A stretch of DNA of 64,000 bases from NCBI GenBank assembly GCA_947495915.1, contig CANMAW010000009.1, positions 1 through 64,000 on the forward strand, written 5' to 3'. Source of the stretch: Maribacter algarum (ex Lu et al. 2025) (nom. illeg.). GTDB lineage: Bacteria > Bacteroidota > Bacteroidia > Flavobacteriales > Flavobacteriaceae. The notes beneath the pieces were generated by a model that had not been told where the DNA came from, searched no databases, and saw only the letters and a program-made list of their open reading frames with translations. The translations under genes and the position numbers were made by a program. Shown piece by piece: positions 8,679 to 16,873 of this stretch; position 1 is the first letter of the stretch; each line of letters begins with the position of its first letter.

Positions 8679-8771
8679 AAAAAAATACGCCCATGCTGCG
8701 ATTTCATAAAATTGCTTTTCAAAATATCTTGCGAGTATCAATTTAATAGAGAATTAATCAAACAAACTATT

Positions 8772-9386
8772 ATGAAAAATTTGACAAAAGTACTTGTATT
8801 AATGACTGTGGTTTTTGTGAGTTACAATGCTACAGCGCAGTTTGGCGCTAAAGGCGGACTCGGAATTTCAAGCCTTTTAATTAAAGACAATGATGATAAC
8901 TTAACTGCTGAGTTTGGTAATGCGGGTTTTAGTTTTCATGTAGGCGCTGGCTACGAAATTGATTTTAATGATCAGCTATCTTTTGAGCCAGGGATGTTAT
9001 TCACACAGAAAAAATCAAGTTTTGATTTAAATAACTTGGTAACCTTCAACTTCACATATTTAGAAATGCCTTTGAATATGAAGTTTTATTTTATTGATTT
9101 AGATGGTGATATTAGATTATATGGTTTGGGTGGTGGCTCTCTTGGGTTTTTACTGTCAGCAAAACGAGATAATACAAAATTGAATATTGGTTCTAAAACA
9201 AATGATGATCTTAAAGCTTTAGATATGGGAATCAATTTTGGCGCAGGGGCTCAATTTTTTGAAGCGTTAAATGTTGATTTATCAGCAAGTATTGGGGTGA
9301 CAAATTTGTCTAATGATGTTCGTAACGGATTAAAAAATAAGAACAGTGTTATTCGACTTACAGTAACCTATCAATTCGGAGGGTGA
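8772..9386 (+). CDS. Outer-membrane beta-barrel protein (PorT/OMP_b-brl_2 type) 2
   Basis: A 204-residue protein from the ATG at 8772, which gives a clean Sec signal peptide (MKNLTKVLVLMTVVFVSYNA, cleavage near TAQFG). The frame stays open to 8712, but that extension has no signal features. The mature protein is a small beta-barrel ending VIRLTVTYQFGG. It is colinear with the 7947 protein: F-G-x-K-G-G-L-G-I-S-S-L-L at the start, a YLEMPL strand, and a conserved LNIGSKTNDDLKALDMG segment. Function is unknown; outer-membrane location is inferred from the strand pattern and aromatic C-terminus. Confidence 0.85.
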   Translation: MKNLTKVLVLMTVVFVSYNATAQFGAKGGLGISSLLIKDNDDNLTAEFGNAGFSFHVGAGYEIDFNDQLSFEPGMLFTQKKSSFDLNNLVTFNFTYLEMPLNMKFYFIDLDGDIRLYGLGGGSLGFLLSAKRDNTKLNIGSKTNDDLKALDMGINFGAGAQFFEALNVDLSASIGVTNLSNDVRNGLKNKNSVIRLTVTYQFGG

Positions 9387-9410
9387 TTTGAATAAGAAAA
9401 TTTTAAGATG

Positions 9411-9442
9411 AAAGTCTGTGTTGTATTGCACAGACTTTTTTT
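9411..9442 (+). terminator. Rho-independent terminator after beta-barrel 2
   Basis: Perfect 10-bp stem AAAGTCTGTG (9411-9420) / CACAGACTTT (9429-9438), loop TTGTATTG, followed by more T residues. Confidence 0.85.
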
Positions 9443-9455
9443 AACATTTTAAACA

Positions 9456-9487
9456 TGGAATATATCCAAATAAATGGAAATATTCCA
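9456..9487. promoter_or_regulatory. Two palindromic operator candidates before dinB
   Basis: TGGAATATATCCA (9456-9468) and TGGAAATATTCCA (9475-9487), starting 19 bases apart and ending 33 bases before the dinB ATG. The second has perfect 5-bp arms; the first has 4-bp arms, TGGA and TCCA. They are likely binding sites for a damage-responsive repressor, by analogy with SOS control of such cassettes in other bacteria; no repressor gene is in the window. Confidence 0.6.
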
Positions 9488-9520
9488 TATATTAGCAGTC
9501 CCTTTTTTTAAGGATAGCTA

Positions 9521-10735
9521 ATGCATAAAACCATACTTCATATTGACCTTGATACCTTTTATGTTTCTGTAGAGCGCTTGCTCAATAGAGAACTTCAAAA
9601 CAAACCATTGTTAGTTGGTGGTACAGGTGATCGTGGTGTAGTAGCAGCGTGTAGTTATGAAACACGAGGTTTCGGTGTGCATTCAGGTATGCCTATGAAA
9701 ATGGCCCGTGAGTTATGTCCTGAGGCTTTTGTTATTCGGGGTAATGCTGGTACTTATAGTAAGCATTCTGATATGGTTACTGAAATCATTAAAGAACATG
9801 TGCCCATTTTTGAAAAATCAAGTATTGATGAATTTTATGCAGATCTTACGGGTATGGATCGTTTCTTCGGGTCGTATAAATATGCGTCAGAAATGCGAGA
9901 CCGTATTATTAAAGAAACAGGGTTGCCTATTTCATTTGGTCTTTCGTGTAATAAGGTAGTTTCTAAAGTGGCCACAGGCGAGGCAAAACCGAACAATAAA
10001 ATCAAAGTAGACAAAGGTTTAGAAAAGCCTTTTTTAGCACCACTTTCGATTAAAAAGATTCCGATGGTAGGTGATAAAACCTATCAAACGCTTCGAAATT
10101 TAGGTTTGCGAAAAGTACAAACTGTACAAGAAATGCCAATAGATGTAATGCAACGTGTACTGGGTGCGAATGGTCGAATGATTTGGAAACGCGCCAATGG
10201 TATCGATAATACACCCGTAATACCATTTTGCGAACGAAAATCTATTTCTACAGAACGAACTTTTGAGCGTGATACTATTGATGTTGTAAAGCTACGCGGC
10301 ATTTTAATCGCTATGACTGAAAACTTGGCGTATCAATTGCGTAGGGGTGAAAAACTTACTGCTTGTATTGCAGTTAAAATTCGATATTCTGATTTCAATA
10401 CGTATTCGAAACAACTTCGAATTCCATATACGAGTGCTGATCATATTTTAATTCCTAAAATCTTAGATCTTTTTAAAACCTTATATAATAGGCGGCTGTT
10501 GGTGCGATTGGTGGGTGTTCGATTTAGTTATTTGGTGTCAGGTAACTATCAAATCAACCTTTTTGAAGATACCGAAGAAACGCTAAACCTATACAATGCG
10601 ATGGACAGCATACGAAAGCGCTACGGAGATAAAAGTGTATTAAGAGCGGCTGGTATGGGGTCAAAAACTATTGGTAGAATGCAAAACCCATTCAATGGGC
10701 AGCCGCCAATAGTACTTGCGCATCGAAAACAATAA
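9521..10735 (+). CDS. dinB: Y-family DNA polymerase IV (DinB)
   Basis: A 404-residue translesion polymerase. The palm has the metal-binding HIDLDTFYVSVER (D9) and SSIDEFYADL (D103, E104). The fingers contain YETRGFGVHSGMPM, and the thumb helix-hairpin-helix and little-finger domains follow. A QINLF sequence around residue 346 matches the beta-clamp binding motif QxxLF, though a roughly 55-residue tail follows it. It bypasses lesions and makes single-base deletions. It is followed 78 bases later by a second DnaE-type polymerase, forming a mutagenesis cassette analogous to ImuB-DnaE2, although here the Y-family active-site acids are intact. Two palindromes upstream are probable operators. Confidence 0.95.
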   Translation: MHKTILHIDLDTFYVSVERLLNRELQNKPLLVGGTGDRGVVAACSYETRGFGVHSGMPMKMARELCPEAFVIRGNAGTYSKHSDMVTEIIKEHVPIFEKSSIDEFYADLTGMDRFFGSYKYASEMRDRIIKETGLPISFGLSCNKVVSKVATGEAKPNNKIKVDKGLEKPFLAPLSIKKIPMVGDKTYQTLRNLGLRKVQTVQEMPIDVMQRVLGANGRMIWKRANGIDNTPVIPFCERKSISTERTFERDTIDVVKLRGILIAMTENLAYQLRRGEKLTACIAVKIRYSDFNTYSKQLRIPYTSADHILIPKILDLFKTLYNRRLLVRLVGVRFSYLVSGNYQINLFEDTEETLNLYNAMDSIRKRYGDKSVLRAAGMGSKTIGRMQNPFNGQPPIVLAHRKQ

Positions 10736-10812
10736 TATATAGTTGTTGGTTGATAGGTATTCATTGTCTGTAACATGTGCTATCAATTAACAATTAGCAA
10801 TCAATAACTATT

Positions 10813-13800
10813 TTGTATTTAAACTGTCACACTTATTATAGTCTTCGCTACGGCACTTTTTCAGAAATTGAACTGTTAAAGTTGGCGCAAGAGAATCATG
10901 TAGGGCAGTTGGTGCTTACCGATATTAACAACACCTCTGCCGGACTCAATTTTGTGCGTAAAGCTGCTGAATTTGGTATCACTCCATTACTGGGTATAGA
11001 TTTTAGAAATGGTGTTGAACAATGTTTTGTAGGTATTGCGAAAAACAATGAAGGCTACCTTGAGTTAAATAATTTTCTTTCTGAACATTTACATGAAGAA
11101 AAAGAAATTCCTGAAATCGCTCCTGATTTTAAGAATTCGTATGTCATTTATCCTTTTGAAGCAGTATTACAGTATGAAATGACCACTTTTAAAAGTCATG
11201 AATATATTGGTGTTTCAATTGTCGATTTGCGACGACTTCCGTTTTCAAGATTAGTGGCCTATACCGATAAACTGGTGGTACAACAGCCGGTAACTTTTCG
11301 AAATAAGCGCGATTTTAATGCCCATCGATTACTACGCGCCATCGACAATAATACTTTATTGAGCAAGCTGCCTACTACTGAACAAGCAAGTGAGGAAGCA
11401 AAAATGTTTCCGGTAGAAAACCTAGTTAAAGTTTATGCAGAGTATCCTTTCATTCTAGAGAATACAGAACGATTAATGAATTCTTGTACCATTCATTTTG
11501 ATTTTTCCGAAGGAAGAAAACCACAAAATTTAAGGCACTATTTAGCAAGCCAAGAAGAAGATGAGATTTTAATTGAAAAGTTGTGTCAAGAAGGTTTGCC
11601 TTATCGTTATCCTGAAATGAACGAAGCTGTTGAAGAACGCTTGGCAAAAGAACTTGGTCTTATTAAAAAGATGGGTTTTGTTTCCTATTTTTTAATCAAT
11701 TGGGACATTGTTTCCTACGCACGAAAGCAAAAATTCTTTTATGTAGGTCGCGGTAGTGGTGCGAATAGTATTGTTGCGTACCTCTTACGTATTACTGACG
11801 TTGACCCGATGGAACTCGATCTATATTTTGAGCGGTTCATGAATTTGTATCGTGCAAACCCGCCAGATTTTGATATTGATTTTTCACATCGTGATCGGCC
11901 GATTATGACCAAATATATTTTTGATCGGTTTGATAATGTTGCCTTACTGGGTACCTATGTGACTTTTAAATGGCGGGGCATGATACGTGAATTAGGTAAA
12001 GTGTTCGGACTACCAAAAGATGAAATTGATAATTTGTGCGATGGTAATTTTCAAGCTTCTAGATTAGATGGTATTTCTAGGTTGGTGGTGAAATATACGC
12101 AGCTGCTAGAAGGCATGCCTAATTATTTGAGTATTCATGCTGGTGGAATTTTGATTAGTGAAAAACCCTTGCATTGGTTTTCGGCAACACATTTGCCTCC
12201 TAAGGGCTATGCAACCACACAATACGATATGGTTATTGCTGAAGATGTGGGTTTGTACAAATTTGATATTTTGGGCCAACGCGGACTGGCAAAAATCAAA
12301 GAAGCCATTGATATTTTAGAAGAATCGCGCCCCGATGAATTTGAACAATGGGATATTCACGATATCAAAAGATTTAAGAAAGATCCTAAAATAAATGACC
12401 TAATAAAAACAGCGCAGTGCATGGGGTGTTTTTATGTAGAATCTCCGGCTATGCGTATGCTACTTAAAAAGTTACAAGTCGATAATTATTTGGGTTTAGT
12501 AGCTGCAAGTTCAATTATTCGACCAGGGGTAGCAAAAAGCGGAATGATGCGTGAGTATATTCTGCGTCATCGAAACCCCGGTAGAACCGAAGAGAAAGCG
12601 CATCCGGTAATGTTAGATATTATGCCTGATACCTATGGGGTAATGGTCTATCAAGAAGATGTGATTAAAGTTGCACATCATTTTGCGGGCTTAGATTTGG
12701 GTGAAGCTGATGTGTTACGTAGAGGTATGAGTGGTAAATTTCGCTCACGAGAAGAATTTCAAAGAGTAGAGCAAAAATTTATTGAAAACTGTCGTCAAAA
12801 AGGGTATGAAGAAACGCTTATTTCTGAAATATGGAATCAAGTGGCGAGTTTTGCGGGGTACGCTTTTGCGAAAGGTCATTCGGCATCATATGCGGTTGAA
12901 AGTTATCAGACGCTTTTTCTAAGAGCCTATTTTCCGCTCGAGTATATGGTAGCTGTTCTTAATAACGGGGGTGGTTTTTACCGTTCTGAATTTTATATTC
13001 ATGAGGCACGTATGCTCGGTGCCACCATACATGCGCCATGCATCAATAAAAGTTTTGCGGCAAATTGTATTTATGTAAAACAACTGTATTTAGGCTTTAT
13101 GTATTTGAAAGAATTAGAAGCCAGAGTGATTGAGCGTATTTTAAAAGAACGGACGCAACATGGTGTTTTTATTTCTTTGGAAGATTTTCTTGATCGGGTT
13201 ATTATTTCTATCGAGCAGGTGAGTATTCTTATTCGAATAGATGCATTTCGATTTACAAGAACGAATAAACATGAATTGTTATGGAAAGCGCACTTATTTC
13301 TAAATAAGAATATTAAGATTGACCATCCCAAACTCTTTAAGCCACGGCATCAGCATTTTCAAATTCCGAAATTGAATACTACTGATTTAGAAATGGCATT
13401 TACACAATTAGAACTTTTAGGTTTTTGTTTGTGTAGTCCCTTTGAATTATTGGTAGAGCGACCTAAAAATAGTACTGGTAGTAAAGATTTAGAACGTTAT
13501 CTAGGAAAACATATTGATATTTATGGCTATATGGTTACCGTTAAAAATACCAGTACACACACAGGTAAGCGAATGCATTTCGCAACCTTGGTTGATCAGC
13601 AAGGTGCCGTTTTTGATACCGTACTATTTCCTCCAGTTGCTGTAAAATATCAGTTTAGGGGTCGTGGCATTTATCGGTTTTATGGTAAAGTTGTAAGTGA
13701 GTTTGGGTTTTTAAGTATTGAAGTAGTTAAAATGCGAAAAGAAGACTACATAGCTGACCCAAGGTATGCAGATATGAAAACAACTACTAAAGAATTAGGG

Positions 13801-13851
13801 TTTTTGAGAAAGAATAGTGCATCTAATGAAATAGAATCTCATACTGAATAA
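10813..13851 (+). CDS. Error-prone DNA polymerase III alpha-type subunit (DnaE2-like)
   Basis: A 1012-residue C-family polymerase, second in the DinB cassette. The PHP domain is at about 1-200, the polymerase core at 280-800 with GRGSGANSIVAYLLRITDVD and the catalytic aspartates in PPDFDIDFSHRD, then helix-hairpin-helix and OB-fold regions to about 980. The start is TTG at 10813: an in-frame stop (TAG, 10795-10797) precludes an upstream ATG, and the first residues YLNCHTYYSLRYGTF are the beginning of the PHP fold. The first PHP metal histidine seen in replicative DnaE (HLHxHS) is replaced by Asn (LNCHTYYS), so the PHP site is probably inactive. It is shorter than the 1460-residue replicative DnaE in this window and lacks the fused exonuclease. 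Confidence 0.92.
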   Translation: MYLNCHTYYSLRYGTFSEIELLKLAQENHVGQLVLTDINNTSAGLNFVRKAAEFGITPLLGIDFRNGVEQCFVGIAKNNEGYLELNNFLSEHLHEEKEIPEIAPDFKNSYVIYPFEAVLQYEMTTFKSHEYIGVSIVDLRRLPFSRLVAYTDKLVVQQPVTFRNKRDFNAHRLLRAIDNNTLLSKLPTTEQASEEAKMFPVENLVKVYAEYPFILENTERLMNSCTIHFDFSEGRKPQNLRHYLASQEEDEILIEKLCQEGLPYRYPEMNEAVEERLAKELGLIKKMGFVSYFLINWDIVSYARKQKFFYVGRGSGANSIVAYLLRITDVDPMELDLYFERFMNLYRANPPDFDIDFSHRDRPIMTKYIFDRFDNVALLGTYVTFKWRGMIRELGKVFGLPKDEIDNLCDGNFQASRLDGISRLVVKYTQLLEGMPNYLSIHAGGILISEKPLHWFSATHLPPKGYATTQYDMVIAEDVGLYKFDILGQRGLAKIKEAIDILEESRPDEFEQWDIHDIKRFKKDPKINDLIKTAQCMGCFYVESPAMRMLLKKLQVDNYLGLVAASSIIRPGVAKSGMMREYILRHRNPGRTEEKAHPVMLDIMPDTYGVMVYQEDVIKVAHHFAGLDLGEADVLRRGMSGKFRSREEFQRVEQKFIENCRQKGYEETLISEIWNQVASFAGYAFAKGHSASYAVESYQTLFLRAYFPLEYMVAVLNNGGGFYRSEFYIHEARMLGATIHAPCINKSFAANCIYVKQLYLGFMYLKELEARVIERILKERTQHGVFISLEDFLDRVIISIEQVSILIRIDAFRFTRTNKHELLWKAHLFLNKNIKIDHPKLFKPRHQHFQIPKLNTTDLEMAFTQLELLGFCLCSPFELLVERPKNSTGSKDLERYLGKHIDIYGYMVTVKNTSTHTGKRMHFATLVDQQGAVFDTVLFPPVAVKYQFRGRGIYRFYGKVVSEFGFLSIEVVKMRKEDYIADPRYADMKTTTKELGFLRKNSASNEIESHTE

Positions 13852-13865
13852 ATAGACTAAAACTA

Positions 13866-13898
13866 AAAAGAGCTCCGTCTTTCGATCGAAGCTCCTTT
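13866..13898 (+). terminator. Weak terminator-like hairpin after the polymerase cassette
   Basis: AAAGAGCT near 13867-13874 can pair with AGCTCCTTT near 13890-13898, leaving a long interior with partial pairing. The T-tract is short, so this is only a candidate. The remaining bases to 14115 contain no gene. Confidence 0.35.
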
Positions 13899-14115
13899 AC
13901 GAGAACACTATATGAAAATGAAAAATTTTATTTCTTAATTATACTTCAAATATATAGTGTGATTAGGGTTTGAGAAAAGAAATGATGTGTAGCAAGAGAA
14001 AGTTGTTGTGAATGTGACTTTTTTTGTTTTTAAGCCATTTGCAGTGCATTTTTAATTTAAATGGTCACCTGTTTTAGCACAATTAAAACTATTTTTAACC
14101 AACAATCAGCAGTCT

Positions 14116-16413
14116 ATGTCTTCAAATTTCAAAAGAAATGTTTCCATAAGAGGTAATCAAGAGTTTCTTGATATCAAAGTAAAAGAACCATTGCAGGTTG
14201 CTGCCGGTGCTCTGGGGGTTAAAGAGGCCTTGCGTCATGGTTTCAAAGAAATGGGTGTAGTGCGGTCTATGAAGGCATTACTTGAAATGAACCAGCCAGA
14301 AGGTTTTAGTTGCCCGAGTTGTGCATGGCCAGATCCAGAAAAGCCTTCTAAGATGGCTGAATATTGTGAGAATGGAGCCAAAGCACTAGCAGATGAAGCT
14401 ACCACCTCTCATATCGGTGCTGATTTTTTTAAAAAGCATTCGGTAGAAGATCTATCAATGCTCACAGAATATGAACTCAATAAATTCGGTCGTATAGTAG
14501 AACCCTTAGTATTGCGTGAAGGCAGCATTCATTATGAGCCCATCACTTGGGAAGAAGCCAATCTATTAATGGCTGAAGAATTTAGAAAACTTGAATCGCC
14601 TGATGAGGCTATTTTTTATACCTCTGGTCGCTCAAGTAATGAAGCTGCATTTTTATACGGTATGTTTGCTAGGGCATTGGGTACTAACAATATGCCTGAT
14701 TGTTCAAATATGTGTCATGAGTCTAGTGGTGTTGCATTAGGTGAAACACTAGGAATAGGAAAAGGCTCTATCAAATTAGAAGATTTGTATGAGGCTGAAG
14801 TGGTTATTGTTGCTGGTCAAAATCCCGGTACCAATCACCCAAGAATGTTATCAGCCTTAGAAAAATGTAAGCAAAATGGGGGGAAGGTCATTAGCATCAA
14901 TCCATTGAAAGAATCAGGCTTGGTGAATTTTAAAAACCCACAACACCTGAGCGGATGGGTAGGTTCTGGACAAGATATTGCAGATATTCATTTGCCGGTA
15001 CGAATTAACCAAGATATTGCACTTATCAAATTAATTTTAATACGATTAGCAGCTTTAGATGCTCATAGTGAAGATGTTTTTGACCACCAATTTATAGCAT
15101 CATATGTCGATGGCTATGAAACTTTAATACAAGACTTAAAATCGCATGATGAAAAAGCCCTGTTGGCTCAGTGTGGTGTATCAAAAGAAAAAATTGATGT
15201 TGTAGTAGCTCTTTTAGCTAAAAAGTCAAAAATTGTAGTATGCTGGGCAATGGGGTTGACACAGCACAAGAATGGTGTAGAGAATATTCGCGAGTATATC
15301 AACTTACTTTTATTAAAAGGGGCAATAGGTAAACCAAATGCAGGTACTTGCCCAGTAAGAGGTCACAGTAATGTGCAAGGTGACCGAAGTGTCGGAATTA
15401 TGCACTTTGTAAATGAAGAATTAAACCAAAGAATTGAAAAATACTTAGGTTTTGTGCCACCTGCTAAAGAAGGTTATGATGTAGTCGAAGCCATGAAGGC
15501 CATGTATGAACATAAGGCAAAAGTATTTATGTGCCTCGGAGGTAATTTTCTGATGGCAGCATCAGATACTGAATATACAGCGAAGGCAATTCAAAATTGT
15601 AGTTTAACGATTCAAATAAGTACCAAATTAAATAGAACACATTTAGTTACCGGTAAAAAAGCACTGTTATTACCAACCTTTGGCCGATCTGAAAAAGACC
15701 TAAAAAAAGGGAAGCTGCGTCATATTACGGTTGAAAATAGCATGGGGCAAGTTCGACAGTCAAGAGGTTTATTACAACCTGCTTCTGAGTATATTAAAAG
15801 TGAACCTGATATTATAGCCGAAATGGCACATGTTTTTTTTGAAGGTAAACATTCTATGGATTGGAAGTCGTTGGGTGAAAACTATGAACTTATTCGTGAA
15901 AAAATCGACCTAGTAGTAAAAGGCTTCAATGACACTGAAAAACGTTCAAAAGGAGCGGGATATTACCTTCCTAATAATGTACGAGAATTAGATTTTAGTA
16001 AACTGCCCAATGGTAAGGCACAGATTACCATTAATAAAGTGCCCCAGCATCGTTTAAAATCTGATGAGTACATGTTAATGACTATTAGATCACATGATCA
16101 GTTTAATACCACTATTTATGGATTAGATGACCGTTACAGAGGTATTTATAATGGCCGCAGAATAGTATTCATGCATCCGGAAGACATGAAAGCAGTTCAG
16201 TTAAGCAAGTTTGATGTTGTTAATATAACAAGTAGCTATGACGATATAGTGCGAACCGCTTTTCAGTTTAAGATAATTCCTTATGACATTCCTAGAGGTG
16301 ATATTGCTGCGTATTTTCCTGAAACCAATGTGCTAGTACCTCACAACCATTTTGCTGATCGTAGCAAAACTCCAATTAGTAAATCAATTAAAGTTACACT
16401 TACCAAAGTCTAA
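14116..16413 (+). CDS. FdhF/YdeP-family molybdopterin oxidoreductase
   Basis: A 765-residue protein of the formate-dehydrogenase-alpha-like family (TIGR01701, E. coli YdeP relatives). The N-terminus has SCPSCAWPDPEKPSKMAEYCENG-type cysteines in place of the usual Fe4S4 site. The molybdopterin domain follows (TSGRSSNEAAFLYGMFAR near 170, CHESSGVALG near 200, GQNPGTNHPRM near 240, CPVRGHSNVQGDRS near 420), and the C-terminal dinucleotide-binding domain has SHDQFNTTIYGLDDRYRGI near 660. No signal peptide or Tat motif is visible, so it is cytosolic. YdeP is linked with acid resistance in E. coli, but its reaction is not established. It is followed by an unrelated lipoprotein and appears monocistronic. 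Confidence 0.9.
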   Translation: MSSNFKRNVSIRGNQEFLDIKVKEPLQVAAGALGVKEALRHGFKEMGVVRSMKALLEMNQPEGFSCPSCAWPDPEKPSKMAEYCENGAKALADEATTSHIGADFFKKHSVEDLSMLTEYELNKFGRIVEPLVLREGSIHYEPITWEEANLLMAEEFRKLESPDEAIFYTSGRSSNEAAFLYGMFARALGTNNMPDCSNMCHESSGVALGETLGIGKGSIKLEDLYEAEVVIVAGQNPGTNHPRMLSALEKCKQNGGKVISINPLKESGLVNFKNPQHLSGWVGSGQDIADIHLPVRINQDIALIKLILIRLAALDAHSEDVFDHQFIASYVDGYETLIQDLKSHDEKALLAQCGVSKEKIDVVVALLAKKSKIVVCWAMGLTQHKNGVENIREYINLLLLKGAIGKPNAGTCPVRGHSNVQGDRSVGIMHFVNEELNQRIEKYLGFVPPAKEGYDVVEAMKAMYEHKAKVFMCLGGNFLMAASDTEYTAKAIQNCSLTIQISTKLNRTHLVTGKKALLLPTFGRSEKDLKKGKLRHITVENSMGQVRQSRGLLQPASEYIKSEPDIIAEMAHVFFEGKHSMDWKSLGENYELIREKIDLVVKGFNDTEKRSKGAGYYLPNNVRELDFSKLPNGKAQITINKVPQHRLKSDEYMLMTIRSHDQFNTTIYGLDDRYRGIYNGRRIVFMHPEDMKAVQLSKFDVVNITSSYDDIVRTAFQFKIIPYDIPRGDIAAYFPETNVLVPHNHFADRSKTPISKSIKVTLTKV

Positions 16414-16496
16414 AAATCAGGTATAGCTTTAACCGAAATGATATACTTGAATACTATTTTTCACGTTTGAAGAATAACTATAACATTGAAAAAAGT

Positions 16497-16865
16497 ATGA
16501 AAAAGATACTACTAATCGTTTGTACGGCAATTATAAATTTCTCGTGTTCGAATGACAATGATGACAACCTTACTTTTGATTTTGAAGGCCCTTGGACCTT
16601 ATACAATGTTTCTTGCTTTTGTGAATTTGGTGAAAACTCAGATTTTAACACCCACAAAATTACTTTTGACGCCGAACAATTATTTGTAGAGAACTCAGGG
16701 CAACATGAGTTTTTAGCAAATGCCGAAGGAGCCTATGTAATCACCGATGATATTATCACCTTAAATAACGGAGACCAATACCGAATTGAGGTGAGGTTAG
16801 ATCAATTGCATTTAATTTACATTGACAACCCTGATGAGGTTACCTTAGAATATTTTAGAGGTTAG
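16497..16865 (+). CDS. Small lipoprotein, unknown function
   Basis: A 122-residue protein from the ATG at 16497. The frame extends to a TTG at 16467, but the ATG gives a proper lipoprotein signal (KKILLIVCTAIINFSCSND, lipid-modified Cys in INFSCS). After an N/D-rich linker, the rest (WTLYNVSCFCEFGE, FDAEQLFVENS, DIITLNNGDQYRIEV) has the strand pattern of small lipocalin-like flavobacterial lipoproteins. No specific family was recognised. The gene ends nine bases before the convergent end of the acyl-CoA dehydrogenase gene. Confidence 0.7.
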   Translation: MKKILLIVCTAIINFSCSNDNDDNLTFDFEGPWTLYNVSCFCEFGENSDFNTHKITFDAEQLFVENSGQHEFLANAEGAYVITDDIITLNNGDQYRIEVRLDQLHLIYIDNPDEVTLEYFRG

Positions 16866-16873
16866 ATTAAGCC

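Noticed and set aside
8712-8771. 20-codon upstream extension of beta-barrel 2
   Set aside because: It places a charged, non-hydrophobic stretch before an obvious Sec signal; the ATG at 8772 fits.
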